NCBI RefSeq assembly: GCF_021533195.1
Contig: NZ_JAJNKB010000011.1
Coordinates: 53,606-117,605, forward strand
From: Portibacter marinus
Lineage (GTDB): Bacteria > Bacteroidota > Bacteroidia > Chitinophagales > Saprospiraceae
Direction of reading: 5' to 3'
DNA length: 64,000 bases
In this document: positions 36,048 to 43,882 of the stretch, one piece after another
Position numbering within the stretch: the stretch's first letter is position 1
Layout: the number at the start of each line of letters is the position of its first letter
Made by a program: the position numbers and the translations under genes
Notes under the pieces: generated by a model
Seen by the model: the letters and a program-made list of their open reading frames with translations, nothing else
Told to the model about the DNA's origin: nothing
The model's database searches: none

Positions 36048-37538
36048 TCAAATGTGTTCGGAAGGCATCTCAATCGCTTTTCCAGTGCGATTATCGATAG
36101 GCATCAATGCTCTGGTTTCTAATAAGTACGAAGTGAGAATTTTAGCCAGTTCTTCGGTTTTCTGTGTTTCGGATTCGACTAAATTTGTTGACTCACCCAA
36201 ATCGTTTTCAATGTCATATAATTCAAGTGCTCTTTCCGTATGACGGTAAATCAATTTCCATTTTCCTTTCCTCATTGCACTATAAGGAAATTGATCATAG
36301 GTATGCGGAAAGTGCCAAAAAATGGGGCGTTCCTGCTCATCAACTTCCTCCCCTTTTAACATGGGCACAAAACTTATCCCGTCAGTCTCGGGAATTTGCT
36401 TAGATGCTACCCCTGCCATTTCCAGAAAAGTGGGAAATACATCCTCAATGATGACATATTGATCCTCTGTTGTTCCAGCCTGAGAAACCCCTGGCCAGTA
36501 AACTACCATTGGTACCCTGACACCACCTTCATAAGGAAGCAATTTATGTCCCCTCAATGGTAAATTTCGGGTGGCTTGCTTAGGAGAACCGTTATCTGAC
36601 ATAAATACGATAATGGTGTTGTCAGACACCCCCAAATTGTTCAAGTGCTCCCTAATGTCTCCAAGAGATTTATCCATTCCCTCGATCATAGCTGCAAAAA
36701 CGGCATCAAATTGACTTAAGCCTCCCCCCTCATACTTTGTGTAGAATCGCTCATCCTTCTCCCAAGGTGCGTGAATGGCATAATGTGACATATACAGATA
36801 GAATGGCGAACCATCTTCTACTGCTTCTGAGACCGCTTCTTTGGCCTCAATGGTCAATGCCTCAGTTAAAAAAACATCCGTTCCATGATATTTATCCAGT
36901 CCTGGCACATCCCAGATCAAATTACCGGGCTGCCTCCAATCAGCACTGTAATTATATTTTCCTAAGTAACTTCCAGGGCCACCTGCTGCATGACCGGCAA
37001 TATTGACATCAAAACCAAGATTTCGGGGATCCGAACCCGGAGTATCTTTAGCTCCGAAATGCGCTTTTCCAACATGAATGGTCTGATATCCATTTTGCTG
37101 TAAAATCTGTGGTAAAGTAGTTGCAAAATAGGTCAGGGAATCACCTTTTTGGTTACTCAATCCATTCATATTCCATTCAGGAGGTTGTATGATGCTATGC
37201 TCCGGATCCGGCGATTGATCTTTTCTTAGTGTCCAATTGGTCACCATATGCCTTGCAGCATTCATACCGGTCATCAGACTGATTCTAGATGGTGAGCAAA
37301 CTGCCGTAGCATAGGCCTGGGTAAACTTCACCCCATCCTCTGCTAATTGTACCATATTAGGAGTATAATAATTCTCGTTTAGTTGAGTCACTTCTGTATG
37401 GAAGGGCAAGGATGTATCCTGCCATCCCATATCATCGACAAAAAAGAAAACGATGTTAGGGGGCAAGCTTTCATTTGTTGAATTCTTGCAGCTATAACAA
37501 AAGGTTCCAACCAAAAAAGTAATGATATAAAGTCTCAT
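36048..37538 (-). CDS. Sulfatase (arylsulfatase family), lipoprotein
   Basis: 496 residues. A signal ending at Cys17 (FCYSC) makes it a lipoprotein. The type I sulfatase hallmarks are present: DD at residues 35-36 for calcium, the C-S-P-S-R motif with Cys81 that a formylglycine-generating enzyme converts to formylglycine, 'LTEALTIEAKEAV' and the late 'FMSDNGSP' (DN for calcium) and 'VEGGVRVPMVVYWPG'-type block. It hydrolyses sulfate esters, most likely on sulfated polysaccharide or aryl substrates; no companion glycosidase or anaerobic sulfatase-maturation gene is adjacent. Monocistronic. Confidence 0.93.
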   Translation of the reverse strand: MRLYIITFLVGTFCYSCKNSTNESLPPNIVFFFVDDMGWQDTSLPFHTEVTQLNENYYTPNMVQLAEDGVKFTQAYATAVCSPSRISLMTGMNAARHMVTNWTLRKDQSPDPEHSIIQPPEWNMNGLSNQKGDSLTYFATTLPQILQQNGYQTIHVGKAHFGAKDTPGSDPRNLGFDVNIAGHAAGGPGSYLGKYNYSADWRQPGNLIWDVPGLDKYHGTDVFLTEALTIEAKEAVSEAVEDGSPFYLYMSHYAIHAPWEKDERFYTKYEGGGLSQFDAVFAAMIEGMDKSLGDIREHLNNLGVSDNTIIVFMSDNGSPKQATRNLPLRGHKLLPYEGGVRVPMVVYWPGVSQAGTTEDQYVIIEDVFPTFLEMAGVASKQIPETDGISFVPMLKGEEVDEQERPIFWHFPHTYDQFPYSAMRKGKWKLIYRHTERALELYDIENDLGESTNLVESETQKTEELAKILTSYLLETRALMPIDNRTGKAIEMPSEHI

Positions 37539-37621
37539 CCTGCTAATCTACGTATCTGGTGCGACATGCAATGGCTTTGAGACTAATGATTTTTTTTGCA
37601 AGAAATACAATTGGGACAAAT

Positions 37622-38623
37622 CTAATTCAAAATTTTAAAGGTCAGTTCTCGTAGTAAATCTCCCTGATCGATATTCTTTCGATTGATGCCTTTACTATAA
37701 CCGTCATATTCTTGCAAATCGAGTAAGATTTGTCTGATTTTGTCACTTTGATAGTTCCTAGCTGCGATTCGATAGTCCTTCATAAAGTAGCTTGAAAAAA
37801 CACCAATCTTACTTGCCAATGTCCTGTCATCTAAACTTCCCATGGATTGAGTCTGCCAGACTTTAGTGAAATAGCTATAAAGCGAATTTATACTTATAAT
37901 GATTGGATTTTTCTTTTCGTTAGCAGCAAAATATTCAACGATTCTAAATGCTTTTACTTTATCTCTTTTTCCCAAAGCATTCTGCAATTCAAAAATATTA
38001 TAGTCCTTTGAAATCCCTACGAATTCCTGAATATGTCGACTAGTAATCGTTTGCCCAACATCCAGCCTCATACCAAGTTTTTTGACCTCATTATTGAGTT
38101 TAGAAAGGTCCGTTCCCACAAATTCAGCAAGCAAGCTAACGGCTTTTGGCTCAATTTTTAAAGATTCTGCAGCCACCATTTGCTGTATGTGAGCAGGCAA
38201 TTGATTATCGTAAACTTTTTTGGTCTCCAAAACAACTGCATTTTTTTTAAGGGCTTTGTGGAAAGTGGTCCTTTTGTCTAATTTTTTATGTTTGTAGCAT
38301 AAAACCAGAATGGAAGTGGGGGAAGGTGACTCTACGTATGATTGCAACTGTTGGATCGATCTCATTTCCTGAGCTTCTTTGACGATTATCACCCTGCGAC
38401 TGGCCATCATGGGAAATTGTCTTGCATTGTCAATTACCGCTTTAAACTCAATTTCTTTTCCATATAAAATAACTTGATTGAAGGCCTTGGCAGCTTCATC
38501 GAGAACATTGTTTTCAATGTAATTACTCACTTGATCGATATAGAAAGGTTCTTCCCCAGACAAAAAATAAATGGGATGAAACTTTTCATCCTTCAGCTCC
38601 TTCAAAATATGTGAGGCATCCAT
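37622..38623 (-). CDS. holA: DNA polymerase III subunit delta
   Basis: 333 residues, the usual HolA length. The N-terminal clamp-loader domain starts 'DASHILKELKDEKFHPIYFLSGEEPFYIDQV', a Walker-A-like degenerate site (GEEPFYID) as expected for the non-ATPase delta subunit; later 'VSLLAEFVGTDLSKLNNEVKKLG' and 'ITSRHIQEFVGISKDYNIFELQNALGKRD' are signature blocks of HolA, followed by the C-terminal collar domain. It opens the beta clamp in the clamp loader. Its promoter seems to be TATATTTG at 38642-38649. Conserved single-copy housekeeping gene. Confidence 0.95.
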   Translation of the reverse strand: MDASHILKELKDEKFHPIYFLSGEEPFYIDQVSNYIENNVLDEAAKAFNQVILYGKEIEFKAVIDNARQFPMMASRRVIIVKEAQEMRSIQQLQSYVESPSPTSILVLCYKHKKLDKRTTFHKALKKNAVVLETKKVYDNQLPAHIQQMVAAESLKIEPKAVSLLAEFVGTDLSKLNNEVKKLGMRLDVGQTITSRHIQEFVGISKDYNIFELQNALGKRDKVKAFRIVEYFAANEKKNPIIISINSLYSYFTKVWQTQSMGSLDDRTLASKIGVFSSYFMKDYRIAARNYQSDKIRQILLDLQEYDGYSKGINRKNIDQGDLLRELTFKILN

Positions 38624-38641
38624 ACATTCAGATTAAGTGTG

Positions 38642-38649
38642 CAAATATA
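38642..38649 (-). promoter_or_regulatory. Minus-7 element of holA
   Basis: Minus strand TATATTTG, full match to TAnnTTTG, 19 nt upstream of the holA ATG at 38623. Confidence 0.5.
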
Positions 38650-38714
38650 CTTATTGGATTTTCAATTTATAAGATCCATAATCAAACCATTCATGAATTA
38701 TTAAATTATATTCA

Positions 38715-38722
38715 TAAATTCG
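38715..38722 (+). promoter_or_regulatory. Minus-7 element of the aldo/keto reductase gene
   Basis: TAAATTCG, 7 of 8 to TAnnTTTG, 20 nt before the ATG at 38742; part of a divergent promoter region with holA. Confidence 0.35.
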
Positions 38723-38741
38723 ACATCCTTAAATTATTGAT

Positions 38742-39782
38742 ATGAAATACAGCAAACTAGGAACAACGGATATTGATGTGAGCAGAATTTGTCTGGGGAC
38801 CATGACCTGGGGCAATCAAAACACTGAGGAAGAAGGTCACCAACAGATGGATTATGCCCTGGATCAAGGTGTAAATTTTTGGGATACTGCGGAGATGTAT
38901 GCCGTTCCTGCTCACCAGGATTATCAAGGTAAAACTGAGGAAATCATTGGTTCCTGGTTTAATAAAAATGGCAAAAGAGATGAAGTAATTCTTGCAACCA
39001 AGATTACAGGCCCTTCAGCCAATATGAAATACATTCGACCTGAACTCAATTTCAGTAAAGAGCAAATCCATCTCGCAATCGAAGGCTCATTAAAGAGGCT
39101 GCAAACGGATTATGTGGATTTGTATCAGCTGCATTGGCCGGAAAGGAATACCAATTTTTTTGGCAAATTAGATTACAAACACGACCCTGATGAAAAGTGG
39201 GAGGATAACTTCATGTCCATTTTAGAAACGATGGATGGATTGGTTAAGGATGGTAAAATCAGGCATTGGGGAATTTCCAATGAAACGCCCTGGGGGATGA
39301 TGCATCATTTGCAAATGTCAGCCATTACTGGAAAGTCCAGGATCGTTTCTATTCAGAATCCTTACAACCTGCTGAATCGATCGTTTGAGGTTGGCCTGGC
39401 TGAAATGGCTATCCGGGAGAAGGTTGGATTACTCGCTTATTCTCCCTTAGCATTTGGTTTGCTGACAGGAAAGTACCATACGAAAACTGCGAGACCTGAT
39501 GCCCGGCTTTATCAATTCAAGGTGATGGATAGGTACAATAGTGCTGAATGTCGCGAAGCTACTTCAGCATATATGAAGATCGCGAATGAAGCAGGCATGA
39601 GCGTCACTACTCTTGCTTTGGCCTTTATCAATCAACAACCTTTTCTAACCTCTAATATTATAGGTGCCACACGAATGGATCAGTTGAGAGAAAACATTGC
39701 TTCCATAGATGTGGAGTTAGATGAGGATACCATTCGAAAAATTGATCAAGTGCACAAGAAGTATTCAAATCCTGCGCCGTGA
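38742..39782 (+). CDS. Aldo/keto reductase
   Basis: 346 residues in the Tas-like branch of the aldo/keto reductase family. Catalytic tetrad residues can be read: Asp in 'VNFWDTAEMYAV' with Tyr57-like 'MYAVP', Lys in 'ILATKI', His in 'DLYQLHWPERN'. The C-terminal NADPH phosphate-binding region is 'TSNIIGATRMDQLRENI'. The long insertion 'FGKLDYKHDPDEKWEDNFM' is typical of Tas-type enzymes. It reduces carbonyl compounds with NADPH in the cytoplasm; physiological substrate unknown. The region downstream is a repeat patch. Confidence 0.92.
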   Translation: MKYSKLGTTDIDVSRICLGTMTWGNQNTEEEGHQQMDYALDQGVNFWDTAEMYAVPAHQDYQGKTEEIIGSWFNKNGKRDEVILATKITGPSANMKYIRPELNFSKEQIHLAIEGSLKRLQTDYVDLYQLHWPERNTNFFGKLDYKHDPDEKWEDNFMSILETMDGLVKDGKIRHWGISNETPWGMMHHLQMSAITGKSRIVSIQNPYNLLNRSFEVGLAEMAIREKVGLLAYSPLAFGLLTGKYHTKTARPDARLYQFKVMDRYNSAECREATSAYMKIANEAGMSVTTLALAFINQQPFLTSNIIGATRMDQLRENIASIDVELDEDTIRKIDQVHKKYSNPAP

Positions 39783-40330
39783 GGTGAGAGTAGTCGTTAG
39801 TTCTTAGTTGTGAGATGTAAGTTGTAAGTCCTCAGTCAGCTTTCTCTTTGAGAGCTGAGCGGAAGTATCTGCTTTCTCTTTGAGAGCTGAGCGGGAGCTG
39901 AGAGCGTGGGAAGCTCTCTAAGAGATATGGGAGAGGTAAGTTGTTAGTTGTTAATTGTAAGTTGTTAGTTGTTAGTTGTTAGTTGTTAGTTGTGAGATGT
40001 AAGTTGTAAGTCCTCAGTTGCTAGTCAGCGGTCTGCTTTCTCTTTGAGAGTTGAGTGTGAGCTTAGAGCGTGGGTTATCTGATTTCTCTTTGAGAGCTGA
40101 GCGGGAGTATCTGCTTTCTCTTTGAGAGCTGAGCGGGAGCTGAGAGCGTGGGAAGCTCTCTAAGAGATATGGGAGAGGTAAGTTGTTAGTTGTTAATTGT
40201 AAGTTGTTAGTTGTTAGTTGTTAGTCTTCAGTTGCTAGTTCTCAGTAAGCTTTCTCTTTGAGAGCTGAGCGTGAAAAAAGGTTAGATCCCTTAGAGAGCA
40301 CGCTAAACTCCAACGCAATGCTGCAGCTCT
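39783..40330. repeat. Complex non-coding repeat patch: GTTAGTT heptamers and a TTTCTCTTTGAGAGCTGAGCG unit
   Basis: Two repeat types are interleaved. (a) A TTGTTAG/GTTAGTT heptamer array with variants (39930-40010 and again 40170-40230). (b) A unit reading TTTCTCTTTGAGAGCTGAGCG (20 bases plus G), six near-identical copies, some followed by GAAGCTCTCTAAGAGATATGGGAGAGG-like arms. A 143-bp stretch, 39841-39983, reappears as 40083-40225 with a single mismatch. Near the end, CTTTGAGAGCTG pairs with CAGCTCTCAAAG (about 40255 and 40325), giving a large hairpin. No ORF. It looks like a local expansion of a mobile or REP-like repeat. Confidence 0.8.
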
Positions 40331-40426
40331 CAAAGGGAACAGCAAACAGCAAACAAAAAATGGCAACCATTTGCCTTATAAATATCGGCGCAATTCGATT
40401 ATATTGTTCAATCTTATTCAAAAGTC

Positions 40427-40840
40427 ATGGGAAATAAATTAAAAATATCCGCCACCATCGATGCTCCGCTAAAAGAAGTCTGGGAAAAATGGACTCAAGA
40501 AGCACACATTATTCAATGGAACTTCGCTACTGACGAATGGCACTGTCCTTCCTCCAATAACGATCTAAGGGTCGGAGGAAAATTCAATAACCGAATGGAA
40601 GCTAAAGATGGCAGTTTTGGTTTCGACCTGGAAGGTGTATATACTGCTGTTGAAAAACACCAATTAATTGCTTATGATCTGGCTGACCAGCGACATGTTG
40701 AAGTCCATTTCACTGAAAAAAATGATCAGACAATTATTAATTCTACATTTGAAGCGGAAGATCAGAATTCTGAAGAGCTTCAACAAAATGGATGGCAAGC
40801 CATCTTGAATAATTTCAAAAATTATGTAGAGCACAGATAA
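40427..40840 (+). CDS. SRPBCC (AHSA1-like) domain protein
   Basis: 137 residues of the Bet v1/START fold: N-terminal strand 'KISATIDAPLKEVWEKWTQEAHIIQWNF', 'NNRMEAKDGSFGFDLEGVYTAV' and 'IAYDLADQRHVEVHFTEKNDQTIINSTFEAE', a final helix 'QQNGWQAILNNFKNYVEH'. This is the AHSA1/polyketide cyclase-like small SRPBCC type that binds hydrophobic ligands in a cleft. No signal peptide. Its stop codon is directly followed by the palindromic operator of the next gene (40842-40858). Function unknown. Confidence 0.85.
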   Translation: MGNKLKISATIDAPLKEVWEKWTQEAHIIQWNFATDEWHCPSSNNDLRVGGKFNNRMEAKDGSFGFDLEGVYTAVEKHQLIAYDLADQRHVEVHFTEKNDQTIINSTFEAEDQNSEELQQNGWQAILNNFKNYVEHR

Positions 40841-40841
40841 A

Positions 40842-40858
40842 ATAGGTGATTCACCTAT
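40842..40858 (+). promoter_or_regulatory. Palindromic operator upstream of the glutaredoxin-fold gene
   Basis: ATAGGTG-ATT-CACCTAT, a perfect 7-bp inverted repeat with 3-bp spacer; equivalently TAGGT-N5-ACCTA. Its centre (40850) is 33.5 bp before the centre of the minus-7 element, the position expected of an activator binding at about minus 41. The same motif recurs at 43441 and 43464. Confidence 0.7.
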
Positions 40859-40879
40859 AAAAATGGATTTATTCCTGCT

Positions 40880-40887
40880 GATATTTG
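40880..40887 (+). promoter_or_regulatory. Minus-7 element of the glutaredoxin-fold gene
   Basis: GATATTTG, 7 of 8 to TAnnTTTG, inside the 14-bp string TGCTGATATTTGTG that is repeated exactly at the second promoter (43499-43512). The ATG at 40906 follows 18 nt later. Confidence 0.6.
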
Positions 40888-40905
40888 TGGCTCAATTTAA
40901 ATAGA

Positions 40906-41517
40906 ATGAAACCATCGCTAATATTAATCCTATTAGTTAGCCTCAAAATATCAGCTCAAAAACCATTGCAGTTCATTAAAGTGAAAAATCCTGATCGAAC
41001 AGTTGACCTTAGTGTGATCAACCATTCGGGCATAGACTATTCCGTGACTATCAATATGGAATTAGAAAAAATGACCTGTGATAAAAAATTACCAATAACA
41101 GTCGAAATTGCAGCTGGAACTACCATGCCATTGGCAAAACTAACGCCTACCAGCGAACAACCTGGAAAATATTTGATCAATTATAGGTCATCAGCGAACC
41201 AACCACTTGATTTAACTTATGAGCCTAACCTAACCATTTACACAAAAAACAAGGATAAAAGATCTACTCAATTATTGATCTACCTCAATCAAAATGGTAT
41301 CGCCTACAACGAAATCAATACTTCTTACAATGGTGATACAAAGGCAATGTATGAACGGATGCTTACAAGAAGAGGAATTGACAAGAAAGAGGCAAGGATT
41401 CCCGTGGTCATTTATAGAGGGGAAGCCTACCCTGATATTAAAAATGTCAAAAAGTTTTGTAAAGAAAAACTAGCTAATGAAGGTCACTTTATTCGAAAAC
41501 AAGACCGTAAATATTAG
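40906..41517 (+). CDS. Exported glutaredoxin-fold protein lacking the CxxC motif
   Basis: 203 residues from ATG 40906 (in-frame ATG at 40885 lies before the promoter's expected transcription start). Signal peptide MKPSLILILLVSLKISAQ. Residues about 20-105 form a beta-rich unknown domain. Residues 110-190 align by eye with glutaredoxin: 'LTIYTKNKDKRSTQLLIYLNQNGIAYNEI' equals the TIYTK-CPYC region with the CxxC replaced by N-K-D-K-R-S, and 'RIPVVIYRGE' keeps the cis-Pro. It cannot do thiol-disulfide exchange itself and may bind a thiol or a partner. It is driven by the palindrome-containing promoter and is followed 85 bp later by a type IX secreted protein gene. Confidence 0.7.
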   Translation: MKPSLILILLVSLKISAQKPLQFIKVKNPDRTVDLSVINHSGIDYSVTINMELEKMTCDKKLPITVEIAAGTTMPLAKLTPTSEQPGKYLINYRSSANQPLDLTYEPNLTIYTKNKDKRSTQLLIYLNQNGIAYNEINTSYNGDTKAMYERMLTRRGIDKKEARIPVVIYRGEAYPDIKNVKKFCKEKLANEGHFIRKQDRKY

Positions 41518-41602
41518 TTTGAAATTATTCCATTTCCAGCCATTCTAACTTAATAATCAGCTCTGAAAAACCAGATTATGAAACCATTTAAAATTAATTC
41601 AG

Positions 41603-43438
41603 ATGTTCAAATTGCTTATTTCACTGGCCTGTATTCTCTTAAGTGTATGGACTTATGCTCAATCTCCCACTCCTTTTAATTGCAGTGGTTCCAGCCAGGG
41701 ATTTGGTTATTACATAGCTTCCGAAACAGAGAATAATACTCCAACAACACTTTCGTATTCTAATTCACGATTGAGTAGAATTACTACGTCGACCGGAACA
41801 AGAACCACTGTATGTACACCTACACAAATGGGCAGATCACTCAATGGACTGGCTTTTAATCCACATGACAATTTTCTATATGCGGTTTCTCGCTATGATC
41901 CAAATTTGACTACGGGTAAATCTGGTCGACTTTATAGAATTGGCTCCAACTGTCAGCTCCAAGAAGTATCGGTTACAGGCTCCATCATTAAATTCGACAC
42001 CAATGACAAAGCAACAATAGATGCTGCAGGTGGCAACATAGGTTCAGGAACCTTTGATCTTGACAATAATTACTATGTGAACACCTCCTTTACTAACCAG
42101 GCATCCACTGGCTTTACCAATAAGATTCAAATAATTAGAATCAGTTCAACAGGTGCCACAGTGCTATCCACTCAGACTTTAACTTGTGCATCTTGCACAG
42201 GAGAACTACGGATTACGGATATCATTTTTGATGAAGCCAGCAATAGTCTGCTTGGCCATAACTTTATTAATAAAAGACTGTATAAAATAAATGCTTCTAC
42301 TGGAGTTTTGACTCCGATAACTCCCTCATCTGGAACGGGTTTGACTTCACCAGTTTTAGGCATGTATAAAAATAAAGACGGGATGATCAGAGCCATCACT
42401 GAAGCTGGTCAGATCTACAATGTCAATGCGACAACCGGCACATTTACGCTAATTTCTACCGTATCTGACTTTAGAAGCAGAAATGCAGATGCGGCCTCCG
42501 GCTGTTATGCTCCACCATCCATTTCAGGTCATCTTTATCTTGACTCAAACAGGTTGACCGATGGTACTGTGAACGGAACAGGTACTGACAAGGCTGGCTC
42601 AACTAAAATGTATGCGAATTTGATTATTGGTGGTCTTGTAGATAAATCTTCGGAGATATTGCCTGATGGAACTTTTCAATTTTTAGGCCTATTTAGTGGG
42701 ACTTACACTGTAGAGATCAGCAGTTCTCAAGGCACCATTGGGCAAGCGCCTCCAGCACAAAACCTACCTTCAAGTCATGAGTGGGTCGGTGATAATATAG
42801 GAGCCGGCGTAGGGAATGACGGAACACCAGATGGCAGACTTGGCGTCACCATCGCCTCTGGATCAGATGTTAGTGAAGTGAATTTTGGTATTGACATGGC
42901 TGTAACAGTGCCGTTAGACTTTACATCATTTACAGGGAAATTAAGTGATCAATATGTTTTACTTTCATGGACTACGGAAAATGAGTTAAACAATGATTTT
43001 TTTGAGATTCAAAAGAGTACGAATAATTTAGATTTTAAGACCATCGGTAAGGTCTACGCTGGTACAAAATATGAGTTAATAGATCGCAATGTCGTTACCA
43101 GTAAAATCGCATATTATAGGTTGAAGCAAGTAGATATCGATGGATCTATTATGTATAGCAATGTAATCTCCATCCACAGGAAAATTAATCAGTCGATAAC
43201 CGTGCAACCCACTCTTTTTTCAGATTTGCTCACGATCTACTTTAATGATCCATTTGACAGCACTTCAGAACACACCTTCAAATTGTATGATTTAACCGGC
43301 CGAATGGTGGGTAGCGAACGTATTTTTGAAGGTGAGAATGCGGTTGACGTATCAAAGTTACAAAAAGGCATTTATTACTATACCATCGTAGATCAAAGAC
43401 AAACCATCTTGCAGACTGATAAACTGATTAAGCCATAA
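41603..43438 (+). CDS. Type IX secreted protein with propeller and C-terminal sorting domain
   Basis: 611 residues: signal peptide (MFKLLISLACILLSVWTYAQS), an N-terminal region of about 290 residues with repeated propeller-like turns ('GLAFNPHDNFLYAVSRYDP', 'GSGTFDLDNNYYVNTSF', 'DIIFDEASNSLLGHNFINKRLYKI'), then an SdrD B-like/Ig-like domain about 300-410 ('SGHLYLDSNRLTDGTVNGTGTD'), a third Ig-like domain about 435-515 and a type A C-terminal sorting domain ('VQPTLFSDLLTIYFNDPF', 'FKLYDLTGRMV', 'LQKGIYYYTI'). The last domain sends it through the type IX system to the cell surface. It shares the promoter region with the preceding glutaredoxin-fold gene; 2 bp after its stop lies the next palindrome. 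Function: surface binding or adhesion is likely but unproven. Confidence 0.85.
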   Translation: MFKLLISLACILLSVWTYAQSPTPFNCSGSSQGFGYYIASETENNTPTTLSYSNSRLSRITTSTGTRTTVCTPTQMGRSLNGLAFNPHDNFLYAVSRYDPNLTTGKSGRLYRIGSNCQLQEVSVTGSIIKFDTNDKATIDAAGGNIGSGTFDLDNNYYVNTSFTNQASTGFTNKIQIIRISSTGATVLSTQTLTCASCTGELRITDIIFDEASNSLLGHNFINKRLYKINASTGVLTPITPSSGTGLTSPVLGMYKNKDGMIRAITEAGQIYNVNATTGTFTLISTVSDFRSRNADAASGCYAPPSISGHLYLDSNRLTDGTVNGTGTDKAGSTKMYANLIIGGLVDKSSEILPDGTFQFLGLFSGTYTVEISSSQGTIGQAPPAQNLPSSHEWVGDNIGAGVGNDGTPDGRLGVTIASGSDVSEVNFGIDMAVTVPLDFTSFTGKLSDQYVLLSWTTENELNNDFFEIQKSTNNLDFKTIGKVYAGTKYELIDRNVVTSKIAYYRLKQVDIDGSIMYSNVISIHRKINQSITVQPTLFSDLLTIYFNDPFDSTSEHTFKLYDLTGRMVGSERIFEGENAVDVSKLQKGIYYYTIVDQRQTILQTDKLIKP

Positions 43439-43440
43439 AA

Positions 43441-43455
43441 TAGGTGAAATACCTA
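43441..43455 (+). promoter_or_regulatory. Palindromic operator, first copy before the small basic proteins
   Basis: TAGGT-GAAAT-ACCTA, perfect 5-bp arms, directly after the stop of the type IX secreted protein gene. Its centre (43448) lies 23 bp upstream of the second copy, close to two DNA turns. Confidence 0.65.
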
Positions 43456-43463
43456 GTCTAAAA

Positions 43464-43478
43464 TAGGTGTTTTACAGG
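43464..43478 (+). promoter_or_regulatory. Palindromic operator, second (half-degenerate) copy
   Basis: TAGGT-GTTTT-ACAGG, left arm intact, right arm degenerate. Its centre (43471) is 34.5 bp before the centre of the minus-7 element, one base different from the glutaredoxin-fold promoter. Confidence 0.6.
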
Positions 43479-43501
43479 ATTCATGAAGGAATAAGCTTGC
43501 T

Positions 43502-43509
43502 GATATTTG
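43502..43509 (+). promoter_or_regulatory. Minus-7 element of the small basic protein genes
   Basis: GATATTTG within TGCTGATATTTGTG (43499-43512), identical to the 14-bp core at 40877-40890. ATG at 43528 follows 18 nt later. Confidence 0.6.
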
Positions 43510-43527
43510 TGTTGGAATTGAAACGAA

Positions 43528-43659
43528 ATGATAAAGATTAAAAGGTTCTTGAAAAAGAGAGGTAAGCTACAGAAAGGGGTGCTCGAAAACCGAATTCGTG
43601 TGAATACTAAATCCAAAAAAATAAAGATTATGCGCAAAGTGATAAAACTTAGTGCTTAA
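43528..43659 (+). CDS. Tiny basic protein (43 residues)
   Basis: ATG at 43528, TAA at 43657-43659. 17 of 43 residues are Lys or Arg against one acidic residue (Glu20), with runs such as RFLKKRGK and SKKIKIMRK. No signal peptide, no Cys. Such a charge suggests binding to nucleic acid or ribosome, but no known ribosomal protein or histone-like family is recognised. It has its own regulated promoter and is followed 43 bp later by a second basic gene on the same strand. Confidence 0.6.
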   Translation: MIKIKRFLKKRGKLQKGVLENRIRVNTKSKKIKIMRKVIKLSA

Positions 43660-43702
43660 TCTTCAAATAACAATTAACATTAACAAAGAAATTTAAAATC
43701 AA

Positions 43703-43861
43703 ATGGCACAGACAAAATCTGAAAAAAGAAACCAAGCTAAGAAAGTGGCTGAGCAAACAGCAGCTAAGAAAAAAGCGGATAGAATGGCAAAAGGCCAAAC
43801 CGGTTTAGCTTCTAATGCTAAGAAGGCTAAATCAACCATTCCACAAACAAAGAAGAAGTAG
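43703..43861 (+). CDS. Lys/Ala-rich basic protein (52 residues)
   Basis: ATG at 43703, TAG at 43859-43861. 16 Lys/Arg and 11 Ala in 52 residues, with only three acidic residues: 'QAKKVAEQTAAKKKADRMAKGQ', 'SNAKKAKSTIPQTKKK' (the latter lies at residues 37-52). The composition resembles the histone-H1-like Lys/Ala tails of some bacterial DNA-condensing proteins, but it is too short to assign. A perfect terminator follows at 43883. Second gene of a two-gene unit with the 43-residue protein. Confidence 0.6.
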   Translation: MAQTKSEKRNQAKKVAEQTAAKKKADRMAKGQTGLASNAKKAKSTIPQTKKK

Positions 43862-43882
43862 CATTATTTAAGCGATTTGAAC

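Noticed and set aside
31156..37538. Polysaccharide-utilisation locus suspected from sulfatase and Gfo/Idh/MocA enzymes
   Set aside because: No SusC/SusD pair, glycosidase or hybrid regulator is present and the genes are on different strands with unrelated genes between them.
39783..40330. CRISPR array suspected from regularly repeated units
   Set aside because: Repeat spacing is irregular, there are no unique spacers of constant length, the heptamers are tandem, and no cas gene lies nearby.
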